Below are positions 23,124 to 35,592 of a DNA stretch of 64,000 nucleotides, one piece after another. The notes beneath the pieces were generated by a model, which searched no databases, was not told the origin of the DNA, and saw only the letters and a list, made by a program, of their open reading frames with translations. Numbering within the stretch: the stretch's first letter is position 1; each line of letters begins with the position of its first letter. Source of the stretch: Thuidium tamariscinum (lineage: Eukaryota > Streptophyta > Bryopsida > Hypnales > Thuidiaceae); NCBI GenBank assembly GCA_947034885.2, contig OX344750.2, positions 372,001 to 436,000 on the forward strand. Reading direction: 5' to 3'. A program made the translations under genes and the position numbers.

Positions 23124-25861
23124 ATACTTTCAGGTACTACACAAATTTAATGTTCTCTTAGACGTCGGAAGAGACTTAATTAAGTCATAATAGACGTACT
23201 CTGAGACATTTATAAGTCTCATAAGGTATCTTATAAGAGTGTGTCATGTTCATGTAGATGTTGAGTGTGACTTCAATTCGTTCCAACAGACTCTTATGAG
23301 ACGATAGGATGGACCTTGTGACATTTATGGGAATTTTTGGATGTTTTAGGTAATATATTCTAGAGTTCAGAGGTGTTTAGCGTTGTACAAAAGTTAACTC
23401 CTACTACTTGAAGTTTTATGTATTCTTCATTAAACTCAAGCAAAGTTACTATATATAAACATAAAAGACTATGTCCAAAGTTCATCCTTAACATCCTATG
23501 CCATAACATTTTATAAAGTGGTCAAGGGACACTAATGTTGTATCTAGCATTTAGGAGTTTGGAGAAACTCTTTCATTGCAATGAGGATTGGATCAAGATG
23601 TTCATAGTTTGAAGTCTTCTATTTTCTATGACAACAATGACGTTTTTATAGGGTTCAAACAAGTCACATGATGTACAACAAGTGAAGCGGATGAAGTAGG
23701 ATAACACAAGATGTTTCAAAAGCATTACAATAGAGAAATAATATAATAAGAAAGCTTGTTTCTATAGAGTATTTTCAAAGGTATTTTATGTGTCGCTATT
23801 TACCTTAATTCTTGTATTTAAGATGACTTTATTTTTATATAAAAAGCTACAAAGGGCATATTTTTAATACCCTATAATTTTTGTAAATTCATTCTTGTAG
23901 GTTTTAAAATAGGGCTATGTTACATTTAAAATTGAAATTTTTTACCTTCTACTACATATATGTACAATATTTATACCATGAAACCAACAACAATCAATTC
24001 AATTTAAGTGCTATTGACAAAGTGGTAGTTTTCAACTTTTAAAGGTCAATTGTTCATTGAACAAACAATTGAAAATTTAGGTAGGTTCCTATGAAATGAA
24101 TTTGATTGGATGTTCATAAAATTTTAATATAAGATGGGAATATGTCTTTAAGTGAAAATATATATTTTTTCCAACTAGGGATCCAAATCAAAGTTACGCT
24201 TCCCTAAATTTTTTTAGTAGGTTGGAAAATTTGGATATCTTTGGCACATCTTTTGCAAAAACACTCATTGACTTTTGAAATTTGGAAAATATACAAAAAA
24301 TAAAATATGGTATTTAAGTGTCTAAATTTTTTTGGAAACTTTTTATCCTAAACCCTCAAATTTACAATTTCACACTAACTATGTAGCTTTTTGAACCCTT
24401 GTCATCGAAATTACACAAACATTCACAAAAACAAACAAAATAAGAAGTCATTGTACAACACAATATACCAAAATCCTAAATCCTATCTATTGAAAATACT
24501 AAAGTGTAGGAAGATGAAGTCAAATGAGCGTCATCTACAATGACTTTGAACCAACAAAAAAAATCATTTCAATTTTTTTTAATCTAAAATGCACACAATT
24601 GCAATATAATAATGAAAATTTCCTAAATTAAACAATTTTACACTTTTGGTATTATAATTGTATAATTGTTTGACAATATTTAAAAAAAATTTGTATGTTT
24701 TAGTATCAAAAATTCATTGCTTCTATATACACCAATTTTACAAATGTGCATTACTACAATTATTCATAAAAATCATACTTTCAATATCAAATTAAAGATA
24801 TTTTGCAATGCTTAAACATATAATTTTCATTATCCAAGTTGTGGTATTGTTTACTAAACCACTGGACAATATTCATTTATGGTAGCTACAATATTTCATT
24901 TATGCTTGTTTTCTTCTATATTGATTCAATATTGCATTAGTACTATACTGTTAAATATTTGCATTAATATTGAAAGTTACCCACATCAATACCATTTCAC
25001 TTGGAAGAAGAAATTGTTTTCAATCAGTAGATTACTTGTCACTTGTCATTAACTATCACTAAAATTGGTAGCTTGACTTCTCTCTACAACTTAGGAAATC
25101 CAACCCAACTCATAGAATCTAGCCCCTTAGTTTCTTAAATCCAAATTTATTATAGTTCATAAAACTTCAAATTTTGGGAGACCTTTTGGCAACCCTATTT
25201 TAGAAAAAAAAATAATAGGTAAAGCTATCTATTATCACCTACCCTTCATTATAAATAATTTGAAATATTCCATTTTAATGATGCTAGTTTACTTTTTAAA
25301 ATTAATTAAATTTAAGAGAAGTTAATTAATACCACCTTGCATTTGATTGCACAATATAATTTTTTTTAAATGGAAAGTTCTCCCCCTAAGATTTCATTAC
25401 ATTCATTAGAAGTTCTAACATGTAATAGACAATGCAAGATGTTATCTTATATGTTTTGCACCCTATAGTGTGCCACGTTAGCACACTTTGCCGCCATGTG
25501 AGGCTTTTAAAATTGTTTTTAAGGGTGTCGTTGTGTCCCTAGCCAAGCCACTTGTGGTTGACTAGTTTTGTTTTTGTCTCCTTGCAATGAAATTCCGTTT
25601 CATGTGTGCCAAAAAAAAAATTGTTTTTAAGGTGTCAACTGAGATATCAATTGAAACATCAATTAAGACATGAAGATATTTTTTGCAATATCAATTCAAA
25701 CGTCATTTGAGATGTCCAAATAGACAAGGTTCACAACCTGTTGTACTAGGAAAATCCCATATGGTTTGTCTTTCCTCCTAGCACTCCATTAGTATAAATA
25801 TCTTGCCTTCTTATATCAAAATATTCATATAATAAATGGTTTTTCAAGCCATGCAACATAG

Positions 25862-26010
25862 TTGCCATATATGGTGTATTATATATGGATTACAATGTAT
25901 AGCATATTATGTATGATGTATTTATATGGTGTACAATGTATGGTGTATTTGTATGGTGTATGGTATATTATATACAATGTATTGTGTATGGCATGTTGTG
26001 TTGGACATTA
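25862..26010 (+). repeat. TATGGTGTA-type degenerate repeat
   Basis: About 150 bp of variants of TATGGTGTAT and ACAATGTAT inside the CACTA element. A 68-residue open frame over it is only a reading of the repeat. Confidence 0.7.
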
Positions 26011-26530
26011 TATTTGCATTGGTACATATGTTGTAGTAGACATTATAACATACATGTGCATTATGTAGAATATATGTGACTAGTAGATATATTAGTATCA
26101 TTCTAAATTATGCATTTAATCACACAAATGTCCAATGTGACATTATTTTGTTTGTTTGATTTGTACTAAATATTTTAATAGACGTTCATGATGCCATCAA
26201 AGTTGACATTGCAAGATATTTCAATGTCCATATTGATGTCTTTGTAAATGTGTATATCTCAAATATTATATTTATTACTACAATGTTGAAGTCTTACAGG
26301 ACATTATATGTCAATATATTTGTATCCTTGCCTACACCGCATGCACGGAGATGAACATCATATGAAACACATAGATGTCTCTAATGATGTCTTTTGAGAC
26401 ATAAAGATGTCTTTGTAGACATCATAGAAAACACCCCCCAAAAGCTCAAAAGACAGTAAATGTGCTTTTAAAAATCTACCACGTCACCATTTGAACATGC
26501 CACGTCACCCCATTTTGACCCCCAAATGAG

Positions 26531-26554
26531 TTGACGTGGCAGATGCCACGTCAA
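26531..26554. promoter_or_regulatory. palindromic TTGACGTGGCA site, right side
   Basis: TTGACGTGGCA, 2 bp, then TGCCACGTCAA: perfect 11-bp arms. It mirrors the left-side site and sits 277 bp from the right end of the same CACTA element, with further CCACGTCAC words just upstream. Confidence 0.5.
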
Positions 26555-26831
26555 CAAAATCTGGATGGATGAAAAAAAATCCTAGCTGGCTGCCCGTGCC
26601 TATGTGGCACTAAATTTCCAGCCACATGGCACTCTTTTAGGACCCCGTTGACCGGTGTTTTTTGGGATGTCTAACCCTTGACATGTTCATGTCTGCATGT
26701 TTTTTTGGATGTCTTGCCGATGTTTTTTTTAACGTGATCCTTTTGGACATCCATGTTGACATAGAGGACGTCTAACCCAACATCAACATGTCTATCAGGA
26801 CGTGTCCAAAAAAGACTGTTTTCTTCTAGTG

Positions 26832-28171
26832 TATGGTTCATATTAGGGATCACAAAGACACAAACCAAGCTACGTCGATTATAGGCATCGATAATCACTA
26901 TCAACAAAATGATAATAGTATAACCTTGTCATACAACGAGAAAGAAGATCTTGTCTACTTTGAGGTCATGCCAACACAAAGCATTATATTGTTAGGCTTC
27001 TTGTCCTGGTAGTGGAAAGAGTTTAAGAGTCTACAAAGCAAAAAATGGTGGCTTCATCATATAGCATTGAAATTTCTCTAAAGCTAGAAATAAACCAAGA
27101 TAGAAGAGTTAGTTAATTTGATAACTTACCGACCACTTGAACGGATGGCAACTTCTCCACAAACAGAATTCGGAAAATAAAAAGGTGATGCTCATTAAGA
27201 TACTCGCTAGAAGTGAGAGTACATGTACACACTCACTTATGTTTTGCCTACACATATAAACAAGATGTAACAATCAAACAAATGAAGCCATTCCAAAAGG
27301 TCATCTAATTCATCATCACTATGGTGTAAGTGTCATGGTTGACTCTATAAACAGACCATGGTTGTCTAACTCATCATCACTTTGGACCTCAAAGATGATG
27401 CTTTGTAATTCAGATTTTATACAAGGATGTCAATACAAATAAATGACTCAGTCAATATACTACATTGGAACTATAGAAATCACAATCTAAATCATAAGTC
27501 AACACTTGTTCTTCATTTCAGAGCTCAGAGTAGATTTAGGACAAAACTTGGCAGCAAAATACATCGAGTTAACCCTAGAAGAAAGCTATGACCAATGTAG
27601 TCAATCAAAATTACCAAATTTTTGTTTTTATAATTTCTCTCCTAAATAATTCAACAATTAATTTGAGCTAGTTAGTTTATCCATGGTTGACGGAATCAAT
27701 TATTCGACCAGCTCTACAAGTTGAATACAAAATGAATATCAAAATTGTCTTCATTATCAATAAAATTATGACAATCAATTAAATGGATGCAAAATTGAAT
27801 ACTCAATATATCATAATATGATGTCCGACATTATAAAATTTGAATAGCAAACTATAATCGATTGTGTAATATTATAAAACGCAAGTAAGTTATAGGCACC
27901 GACCCCGAAACATTTGGTTGCAACTACCACCAAGTTCATACATATTTTTTCCTCAATCAAACTAGATTTGCAAATTACCTATCCTTCAAACACCAATAAA
28001 AAATTGGCAAGGTGATAGAATTGCACCTTTTGAAATTCCACCTCTCAATGTAACCCACAAACCGGTAACAAAACACTTGAGTCAAATTTTCAAAAATATC
28101 AACACTTTGGCAATTGCAAAATTAAAATACTATTTATTGAAAATTAGCAATATATTACGTAGTACAAACTA
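26832..28171. other. AT-rich intergenic sequence, no gene seen
   Basis: I see no supportable gene. A stretch near 27270-27330 (AACAATCAAACAAATGAAG followed by AATTCATCATCACTATGG) recurs in similar form at 33580-33640, so part of it is a dispersed repeat. Confidence 0.5.
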
Positions 28172-28463
28172 GGGGAGGACACTTCCCGTTTTTTAATAAC
28201 CTACGTGCGGCGGAATATAGGGTACATTTAAATAATCTCAGGTAAAATTTATAAAACATTTACATATAAATTAGGGGACATTAAAAAGGCAAAGTGTTTT
28301 AAAAATAAAATAGGGATGATAATATGGTTGATTTTTCCGCTTTATGGTAAAATAGGGGCTCTTTTAATGTTGCCAAGTAATGATTACAAGTAATTGATAG
28401 CCCCCCTAAAAATACCCCACCGCCGCACGTGGGTCCTCCAAATACACAAGAAGTGTCCTCCCC
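28172..28463. mobile_element. 292-bp MITE, GGGGAGGACACTTC ends
   Basis: Left end GGGGAGGACACTTCCCG and right end, read inward, GGGGAGGACACTTCTTG; inside both comes ACGTGCGGCGG, so the inverted similarity extends about 50 bp. No ORF. A related copy, split by an insertion, sits at about 58469-60195. Target duplication unclear. Confidence 0.75.
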
Positions 28464-30049
28464 GGGATTACAAATCTACCATCTACCTTCTCACTACTAA
28501 AATTGATCGACAATTCATCCAATCTCACACACCAATTCCTTTCAACAAAATAAATTCATCAATTTAGACAATTGGTTCCACAAACTAGAATGTGGTGTTA
28601 GCACCAGTTGCCAAATTCATTATCAATTGACCTTCACATAAAAAAGCAATTGCCAACAATCACTTAGAGTCTTGTACAACCTCTGATATGAAAGTAAAGA
28701 CGTCAAATTATGTAAATAAAATGATAAAAATGATACTACTCCTTCTACAAATAGTCATCCTTCTACAGCTCTTCATTTAGCTCCAAATATCAAACTCTTT
28801 TTCGAAGTCCTGCGAATCCAATACTATAATTTAATAACAAAAGACAACTCAAGAGGTCTCTAAATCAATCAACTAACCATTGAATCCAAAAAAGCTAGAG
28901 AGCATTGATTGAGGTCATCAACAACGATAGGAACCATATTGGGGAGAAGCCAAGCGGTCACGCGTATGGCTATAGTAAGGAAAATACCGAGAGGACCTAT
29001 CATAAGAGGATTTTCAGCTACTCTGGAAGACCGTGAGTTCTCAGGCTGTGGGAACTCTTTGAACGCTGCCACTGAGGCAATTTGATGTGGCCAAGAGACT
29101 GCTACATCAGATAATCATATTTAATTAATATTTTAATTTTTTTTTTGAAAAAAAGATTATTATTTTATTATTTTTAAATTTTTTTAATAATATTTTAATA
29201 TTAAAAAAATATTTTTTTATTTTTTTATTATTATTTTATCTGACGTGTTCGCAAACTGGGGAACAAGGCTGAAACAGTCTCCTGAAGCCCTGAAAAATCT
29301 TCTTATGCATGGCTTAAGTTTAGTCTTGATTGCTATTTCAACCACTTTGATACTCTAACAAGTGATGCATGTTCCTTCCATCATGAGAATAGCTTCCACC
29401 CCCTCGCCCTCTACCACCTCCACGACAATTTGCTTGCATAGCTGAGAAATCAAAATCAAATATTACCATCACTAAATCCATACACACTATACTCAATTTA
29501 ATAAAAATAAAGCACCGTAAAAGAATTACACATTAAATTTACAAGTTGCTCATGCAAAGTTTGTGATAATATAATGAAAGACACTCAATATCAACATTGC
29601 TTGATGTTGAATTGACGATTGAAAATAAAATACATAGAAACTTACTGCTAATGACACTACCATTCACTCTGACCATTAATTGATATTTGTTTCTTCTGCA
29701 CAAATAGCAATAGCAGAAAAGATAGACATTCTAAAACAACTAGTCATAACCCACACTTCAAGATCCCAAAATAGCTTTACATGAAATAATGGATGCAAGT
29801 GAGTTCCATGTCCAAGTCCAGAAAGAAAAAAGTGTTTATGCACCACATACACCAAGATACTCGCCAAGTGTGGGAATATGCGCTCATTTATGTTTCACTT
29901 GTTGTGGGCGCTTCATTCCCACCCTTGGAATTAAGCGATTACAACCAGGCTCTTGTCCTAATGACTCTACTACCTATGGGTGTCTAAGCGTCAATCCATT
30001 GTGCCTTCCAAACAATGGATCTTCTTTACTAACCTACCTATCCTATTGT
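28464..30049. other. AT-rich intergenic sequence with low-complexity tract
   Basis: Includes a nearly pure A/T tract at about 29110-29240. Open frames at 28869-29072 and 29676-29867 on the minus strand have no motif that I can identify and no matching exons. Confidence 0.4.
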
Positions 30050-30590
30050 GTGTTCGTTTCGTTCTCTTGTCCTACTTCTATATTCCTTCTACTTTGATTT
30101 AGGTATTTGTTTGTTTCGTTCTCTTGTCCTACTTCTATGTTTGGATTTGTTTTAGCCTACTTTACGTATAGTATTTCCTATCCCATCTCTACGTCCTTGT
30201 ATTTTTATCCTATCCTACGCATTTGTATTTATCTTACCTTACTTCTACATCTTTGTATTTGTTTGGGCCTACTCTACACCTTTGTATTTTTATCCTATTC
30301 TACGTATTTGTATTTATCTTGGTCTACCCTACGTCTTTGTATTTGTTTTGGCCTACTCTACGTATTGGTATTCTGTTAACCTACTCTACGTCTTTGTATT
30401 CTTTGAATCTACTCTACGTCTTTGTATTTGGTTTGGCCTACGTTACGTATTGGTATTCTGTTAACCTACTCTATGTATTTGTATTCTTTTACTCTACCCT
30501 AGTATTCTTTTAATCTACCCCATGTATTTGTATTCTTCTACTCTATGTATTTTATTCTATGTTTGTGTATTCCTTTTTCTTCTTTCTATT
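30050..30590 (+). repeat. minisatellite, CTACTCTACGTCTTTGTATT unit
   Basis: About 540 bp of degenerate 28-45-bp units built on CTACTCTACGTCTTTGTATT, with subvariants ending TATTGGTATTCTGTTAAC. The three overlapping, tyrosine/leucine-rich open frames here are artefacts of the repeat. Confidence 0.85.
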
Positions 30591-31139
30591 CTAGTTGTGG
30601 TTATCTTCCTATTTGTGTTTGCTAATTGCCGGACTTTAATCCCACTTGGGATGTTAACCTTTTCCTACTAACGAATTCCTAATGGCATCAACTAATTAAT
30701 TCAAAGGGAGAGTTTTAGAGACCCACCCCCGTTCTGTGTGTGTCCCATGACAAGCCTTCTCCGTCCATGCCGCCTCCATAGCTTCCGCCTTGGTGGAAGT
30801 GTTTGCCTCCAATCTTCAACTTGTCTTCCTCCACTTCAAGTCATGCTCCTGACTACCTTTTATGATTGTTCTTGATTTGGGTCTCACTCCTAAACTATTT
30901 CTATACTAATCTCCTAAACTATCTCTACACTATTCCTCTAATTACCTTCTACTTCTAAACTATCCCTTAAACTAGTTTCTACCTCTAAACTATCTCCTAT
31001 TCTATTTTCTACCTCTACACTATCCCCTATTCTAAGAGTTTGCAACCGGCCAGCCAATCAAAGCATTGAATAAGTCCTATACTATGCGTCCAAACAGAAA
31101 ACAAAGTCTATATTTAGGCTCAAAGGTGCTATGCCAACT

Positions 31140-31430
31140 GAAACGAGTACAAATAAGACCATGTTCTGAGATACCCACGTGGCGCCTCCCGGTTCGTCCG
31201 ACCCCTGCAGCTGCTGACTGCGCAGGCGACGTGGCGCGGTGACGTAGCGGACGCGGTGACGACTCCAATGCACAAAATAGGCTCTCAGTCCTAAACCGTA
31301 AGTCGGAATGAAGAACGGAGGCCGGATTCGGTGTCAACGGCAATGCACCGGTCAAATCGAGTACAAATAAGCTAGTAGTCCGAGACTGCCACATGGCGCC
31401 CTTTGGGTGGGCTGACCCCGGCCGAGCTCC
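31140..31430 (+). repeat. imperfect direct duplication around GAGTACAAATAA
   Basis: GAGTACAAATAAG followed by a GAGAC/CCACGTGGCGCC-type block occurs at about 31145-31200 and again at about 31358-31415. The surrounding DNA is GC-rich compared with its neighbours. Function unknown. Confidence 0.5.
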
Positions 31431-31569
31431 GCAGACTGGGGGGGCTAGCCAGGGACTACGGCTGGCTGGTTTGGGCCGGGAGGGTTTCTTCCTTGTTATT
31501 GTTTTTTACTAGACTTCAACTATCAATAACTCTCTAATTTTTGATGTTTTAGTCACATTACAAAGCTTT

Positions 31570-31840
31570 TAACCCTTGAGGGGTTCAAAGCTTCACCGTC
31601 CCTATGGGACTTAATTCAATACCGTGAACAAGAAAAGAGGGAGAAGAAAAAGATTAGTTGCTTTGACCCTTAGGAGGTTCAAAGCTTCGTCGTCTCTATG
31701 GGATTTAACTCAATATCCTGAACAAGAGAAGAGGGAGAAGAAGCGAGCACACAACCTCCTAAGTACTAATAGCCAAAGCTTCGCTGTCCCCTATGGGACT
31801 AGATTAACCCCGTGAACAAGAGAAGAGGGAGAAGAGAGTG
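31570..31840 (+). repeat. tandem repeat, about 100-bp unit, three copies
   Basis: Three copies of AAGCTTC then CCTATGGGA, then GTGAACAAGA or CTGAACAAGA and GAGGGAGAAG, beginning near 31585, 31680 and 31778. The units lie at the edge of a region that looks like the end of a retroelement. Confidence 0.75.
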
Positions 31841-31844
31841 AACA

Positions 31845-33560
31845 CAAGATGCAACATACTCTCAAAGTCACCTCCCTAGTAACCCCTCGGTTCCTCCCTA
31901 GTTCTCTCCCACAACACCTCTCAATAGTGGCACAATACAAGAGTGAAACAAGATCAAATTGCATAAGTTTCCACCAACTTGGGGGGGTCTCAAGTCCCCA
32001 AGTACAAACCACACTTACTAAGGGTGTAAAACCCCCAAAAGACCATCAAAGGCTCCTTTGGCATCAAAAGCCAAAGGAAATCCGGCATAACCCGGGTCCA
32101 ATAGTCCTCCTCCCTTAAATGGTGAGGAGTGAGAAAGAGAGAGAATGAGAGGAGAATGTCGCCCCTTTTATACTCAAAAAGGAGCAACCCCCCCCCTTAA
32201 TCTACTCAGAATAACTAGATTAGGGAATTTAGGAAGTCCGTACATATTTACCAATCTCAAATCTAACTATCCACCTAAAATCTACACAATTTGAATTGAG
32301 AAATTCAAATCTTACCTAACCTTACAAGAACTTGCAAAACCACCTAATTTACCTTCCCCCAAAATCTACAAGTTCTCACATGGGAGAAGTTCCCATATGT
32401 TCCCACCTACTTCATTTGAAATTACTTACACCAAGCACTTGGAGCCACCTCCACTAACTTTTTGAGATGGTACTTGCTCCCACATGTGCCCGGAGTTCCC
32501 TACGTGTTCCCTACATGTTCCCCGCGGCCATTGGGGCCCAAACTCCCCAAAAAAGCATTGGAGGGCCTTAAACCCCCATTTCTCTTCCATGTGCTGTCCC
32601 CAAAAGGCTAACTTTTGGAGTTTAGCTCTGAATGGCAAACGGATTGCGCCATTGGGTTCGGAAGGCCATAATTAGCCTGTAAAAATCCCTAACCCCCTAA
32701 ACTATGTCCAAATTCTCAAAGAATCTTAGTGTAAGCTGGGGTCAAAGTTGGGATAAATTCCCAACTTTTGGAGTTTGGCAATTTTGGACCCCAAACCTTC
32801 ACCAATCTTCTAAGTAGATAGAGGGGGGTAGGAATAGATCCAAGGTAGGCTTCGTTTCAATGTTGTATGGCCCCGGTACGCCGGTCAACCTCAGCTTCCG
32901 TCATTTAAATTGTCAGTTGGGGAGGAATGTCGCCGATTCGGGATCTTCCAACTATCGATTTGTCTTGAAACTTGGGGAAGCGCTCCGTTGGTGTGAGACC
33001 ACCTCACCGGATTTTTAGTGGGATTTTATCGCACTTTGGGATATTCTTTCAAATTCCCACCCAAAGTCCACCGCGGTTGACCGTCTGGGAAAATATCCAA
33101 ACAATATCGGAAAATTTCCAAACTTTAGAGGGGACCACCCATGGGATCCCCCCACTTTGATGCAAATTTGCATCCCCACTACGTGCTCCTAAAATTAGGA
33201 AATCGCCCGGTACCTGAATTTCAAGGTTAGTATTTTGCCCGTATTCTCTTCGATGCTATGGGGAGTGGGGGATTCCCTCTAGATTCCCCCACGAGGACTT
33301 CCTAGCATAGACAGGGCCTTTTTAGGCTTCTTACCCTAATCCTGCACATCCCTATTAGTTTGGCGTCTATTTAGTTAAGACAAGGCCCGTTTTGGATGTA
33401 AACTATCCTAAATCCCACCTAATGACCAAATGGCACATTAGTATCTGTAATGCCAATGCCGGTTTAATGCCCTTTTGTGGGTTTTATAAGCCCAATTACG
33501 CCTTAGTTTATGTAGGAATTCGAAAAAAGAACCCGTGAGTCCCCGGTGACGAATCGGGGA
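31845..33560. other. unassigned element-like sequence, possible LTR remnant
   Basis: C-rich on the plus strand, without a supportable ORF. The text resembles the long 3' regions of plant LTR retroelements in minus orientation, but I found no clear TG...CA pair, primer site or polypurine tract. This is an impression, not an assignment. Confidence 0.2.
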
Positions 33561-34296
33561 CACACTTATACATCCAAAAAAAGTGCAACAATCAAACAAA
33601 TGAAGTGAGAAGGTCTTTTAACTCATCATTACTATGAGTACCACCAGAAACTATTAGAAAACATGAAGTACAATAGGAGGGAACAACCTTAGCCATCACT
33701 TCAAAGATCTAGAAGATCAATCTACAAAAACACAAACCTACAACCATGTTCTATCTACAAGGTCAATCATGAAACTTACAACTAGTTCAAAAGTGGCAAA
33801 AAAATCATTATAGACATATGCAAGGCCAAAATGCAACTGAAAGAACCAACATGCTAATTGGCAAAATTGAATTTGTGTTGACACGGCTCCCACATTCAAT
33901 AACATTCGAAGAATTAAAAGGTGGCGCTTGCACTTACAATACCAAGCAGTAATTAGGTGATGCTATTTAGAACAGCTACTGAAGAAGAAAAGATTGGATT
34001 CTATGCCTTCACACATTGTAAAGAGCTACAGGAATCAAAGGTGGAACCTTTTGAAAGAACCAATCGTTGGCAAAAGTGGTACTTGCTATGGCTTTGATGT
34101 TGGCATAGAAGACTCTAAATAGAAGGGTGGTATTTGCAGAAGTAAAGCAAGCTAGATTTTGGATGACCAAAAGGTCAAAAAGAAGATATCCATCAACACA
34201 ATCTAACTCAATACAAAATGGAACCACTAGTCTACACAACAAACAACAGTGGTTATTTAGTGTAAACTTAAAATGGGACCCCACATAAACACACAT

Positions 34297-34413
34297 TTTT
34301 TCTACAATAATCATCTGACCTTCAAGTATAGAATGGTTTAGATATTTAATGCAGCACTTTGCATCTTCCAACTGGTCCATCATCACAAAACTGAAACCTT
34401 GCAATTCACGCAT
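34297..34413 (-). pseudogene. captured RRM exon of an SR45a/Tra2-like splicing factor
   Basis: The minus strand encodes RELQGFSFVMMDQLEDAKCC followed by IKYLNHSILEGQMIIVEK. This matches the second half of the RRM of plant SR45a / transformer-2-like proteins, where the normal text is close to SRGFGFVTM, then ED A.. CIKYLN.S.LEGR.ITVEK. The open frame continues into non-RRM sequence after about 34297, consistent with an unspliced exon-intron junction. No other exon of such a gene is recognisable nearby, so this is probably one exon carried by a transposon (a Helitron end lies at 36085/36498). Confidence 0.7.
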
Positions 34414-35171
34414 ATGGAAATTGAGAATGAAACATCATTCTAACACCTCAAAAAAAAATATGGAGAGTAATAGAGTCACAAATTGATAATTTAGAAGTTC
34501 CAAATGGAATACCAAGAATAAGAACATGACACATGGTAAATTCACTCAAACAAAACACTAAAAAAACACAAAAGAGCAAGTGATTCTCACCAAGAAAAAA
34601 ACAATTGACTTCAATAGAGAGCGTTGAATGCGTAGATCATGCATGATACTATACCAAAACTTGAAAGGAGAAGCTCCATGGAATCATGAGAGGAAAATCA
34701 TGATAGTATACGAAACTACAACAACCATGCAGTCCGCAAATGTAGCTCAAAAGTTTTTCTCCGATGCAGGAGAAATCTAGACAAACCTCAACAACTTGCT
34801 AGGTACTACTTACAGAGATGAGAAGAAGGGGAAAGAAGAAGAATTGTCGCATGTACAAAGAAATCTACTAAAACAAAGACCTCATATCTAATGAAAAGGA
34901 AGATTTTAAATGGAAAATGTTCCTTCTTGAGATATTACTATAGCACATTGTAAGATATTTAGAGAAGTAGTGACAAAAAACACTTATTGAGTTAAGGACA
35001 ATGGATAAAACTGGATTCCATTAACCAACCAACAATTCATTACTCAATGTATCCTTTTCTACTTCACAACATGAACTTCTAGGAATACTAAGGTCTTCTT
35101 AGTAATTCCTTAGTTATTTCCTCTACTCAAAATGCCTACATCAATTGTAGTGAATATTTGAAAGAAGCTGA

Positions 35172-35436
35172 ACAACTAAGGAAGGAGTTGAAAGATTTGT
35201 ACTAAGAAGACAAAAATGTCTTTATTGCCGTCATTTGTTGAGCTTGTGTCCTTCAAAGAAAATATTGGAAGCAAACTTACAAAATCATTTAGTAGGTTCT
35301 AAGCATATGCTATCTTTTGAAGAGGCTTGTGCACGAAAGTCAAAATCAAACGGCTTATTAATAAGAAGGCGTAGGAGGCCTCAAAAGTCTATAAGTACCA
35401 ATGTTCACTCCAATCACTCGGGCTTGTATTTGTGAT
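35172..35436 (+). pseudogene. possible fragment with a C2H2-like finger
   Basis: One frame reads KCLYCRHLLSLCPSKK and then LQNHLVGSKHMLSFEEA, ending in a basic RRRRRP patch. The C-x2-C and H-x5-H spacing recalls U1-type zinc fingers. There is no start codon and no recognisable flanking exon. Weak, but more protein-like than other frames nearby. Confidence 0.25.
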
Positions 35437-35592
35437 ACACTAGTGCATCGAGAAGGAGCGAGATATGTGTATATTCTACCTTAGGTTTACATTCAAATTT
35501 TGTGAAGTCTTTGATGTATTGGGGCTATCAGAATGCACACCCTTATCTCCCTATGAAGTGACGTTGTTGTTTGGATGTTTGTTTGTTTGTTT

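Larger units (their letters stand above)
22646..26831 (+). mobile_element. non-autonomous CACTA element, 4.2 kb
   Basis: Left end CACTAGAAGAAAACCG; right end, read inward, CACTAGAAGAAAACAGTC. Direct duplication TAT on both sides (22643-22645, 26832-26834). Both subterminal regions are full of ACATGTC/GACATGT-type words and TGTCTA words, as expected of accessory-protein binding sites. The interior is AT-rich and non-coding; the open frames are chance. Two near-perfect ACGT palindromes lie near the ends. Confidence 0.88.

Noticed and set aside
28869-29072. Minus-strand 67-codon frame with a hydrophobic stretch
   Set aside because: No recognisable family, no matching splice partners, and it ends in AT-rich noise.
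30107-30513. Tyrosine- and leucine-rich open frames resembling membrane proteins
   Set aside because: They translate a tandem repeat in all three frames; the repetition explains the openness.
32426-32675. Overlapping open frames on both strands near 32.5 kb
   Set aside because: Short, in C-rich element-like DNA, without motifs or neighbouring exons.
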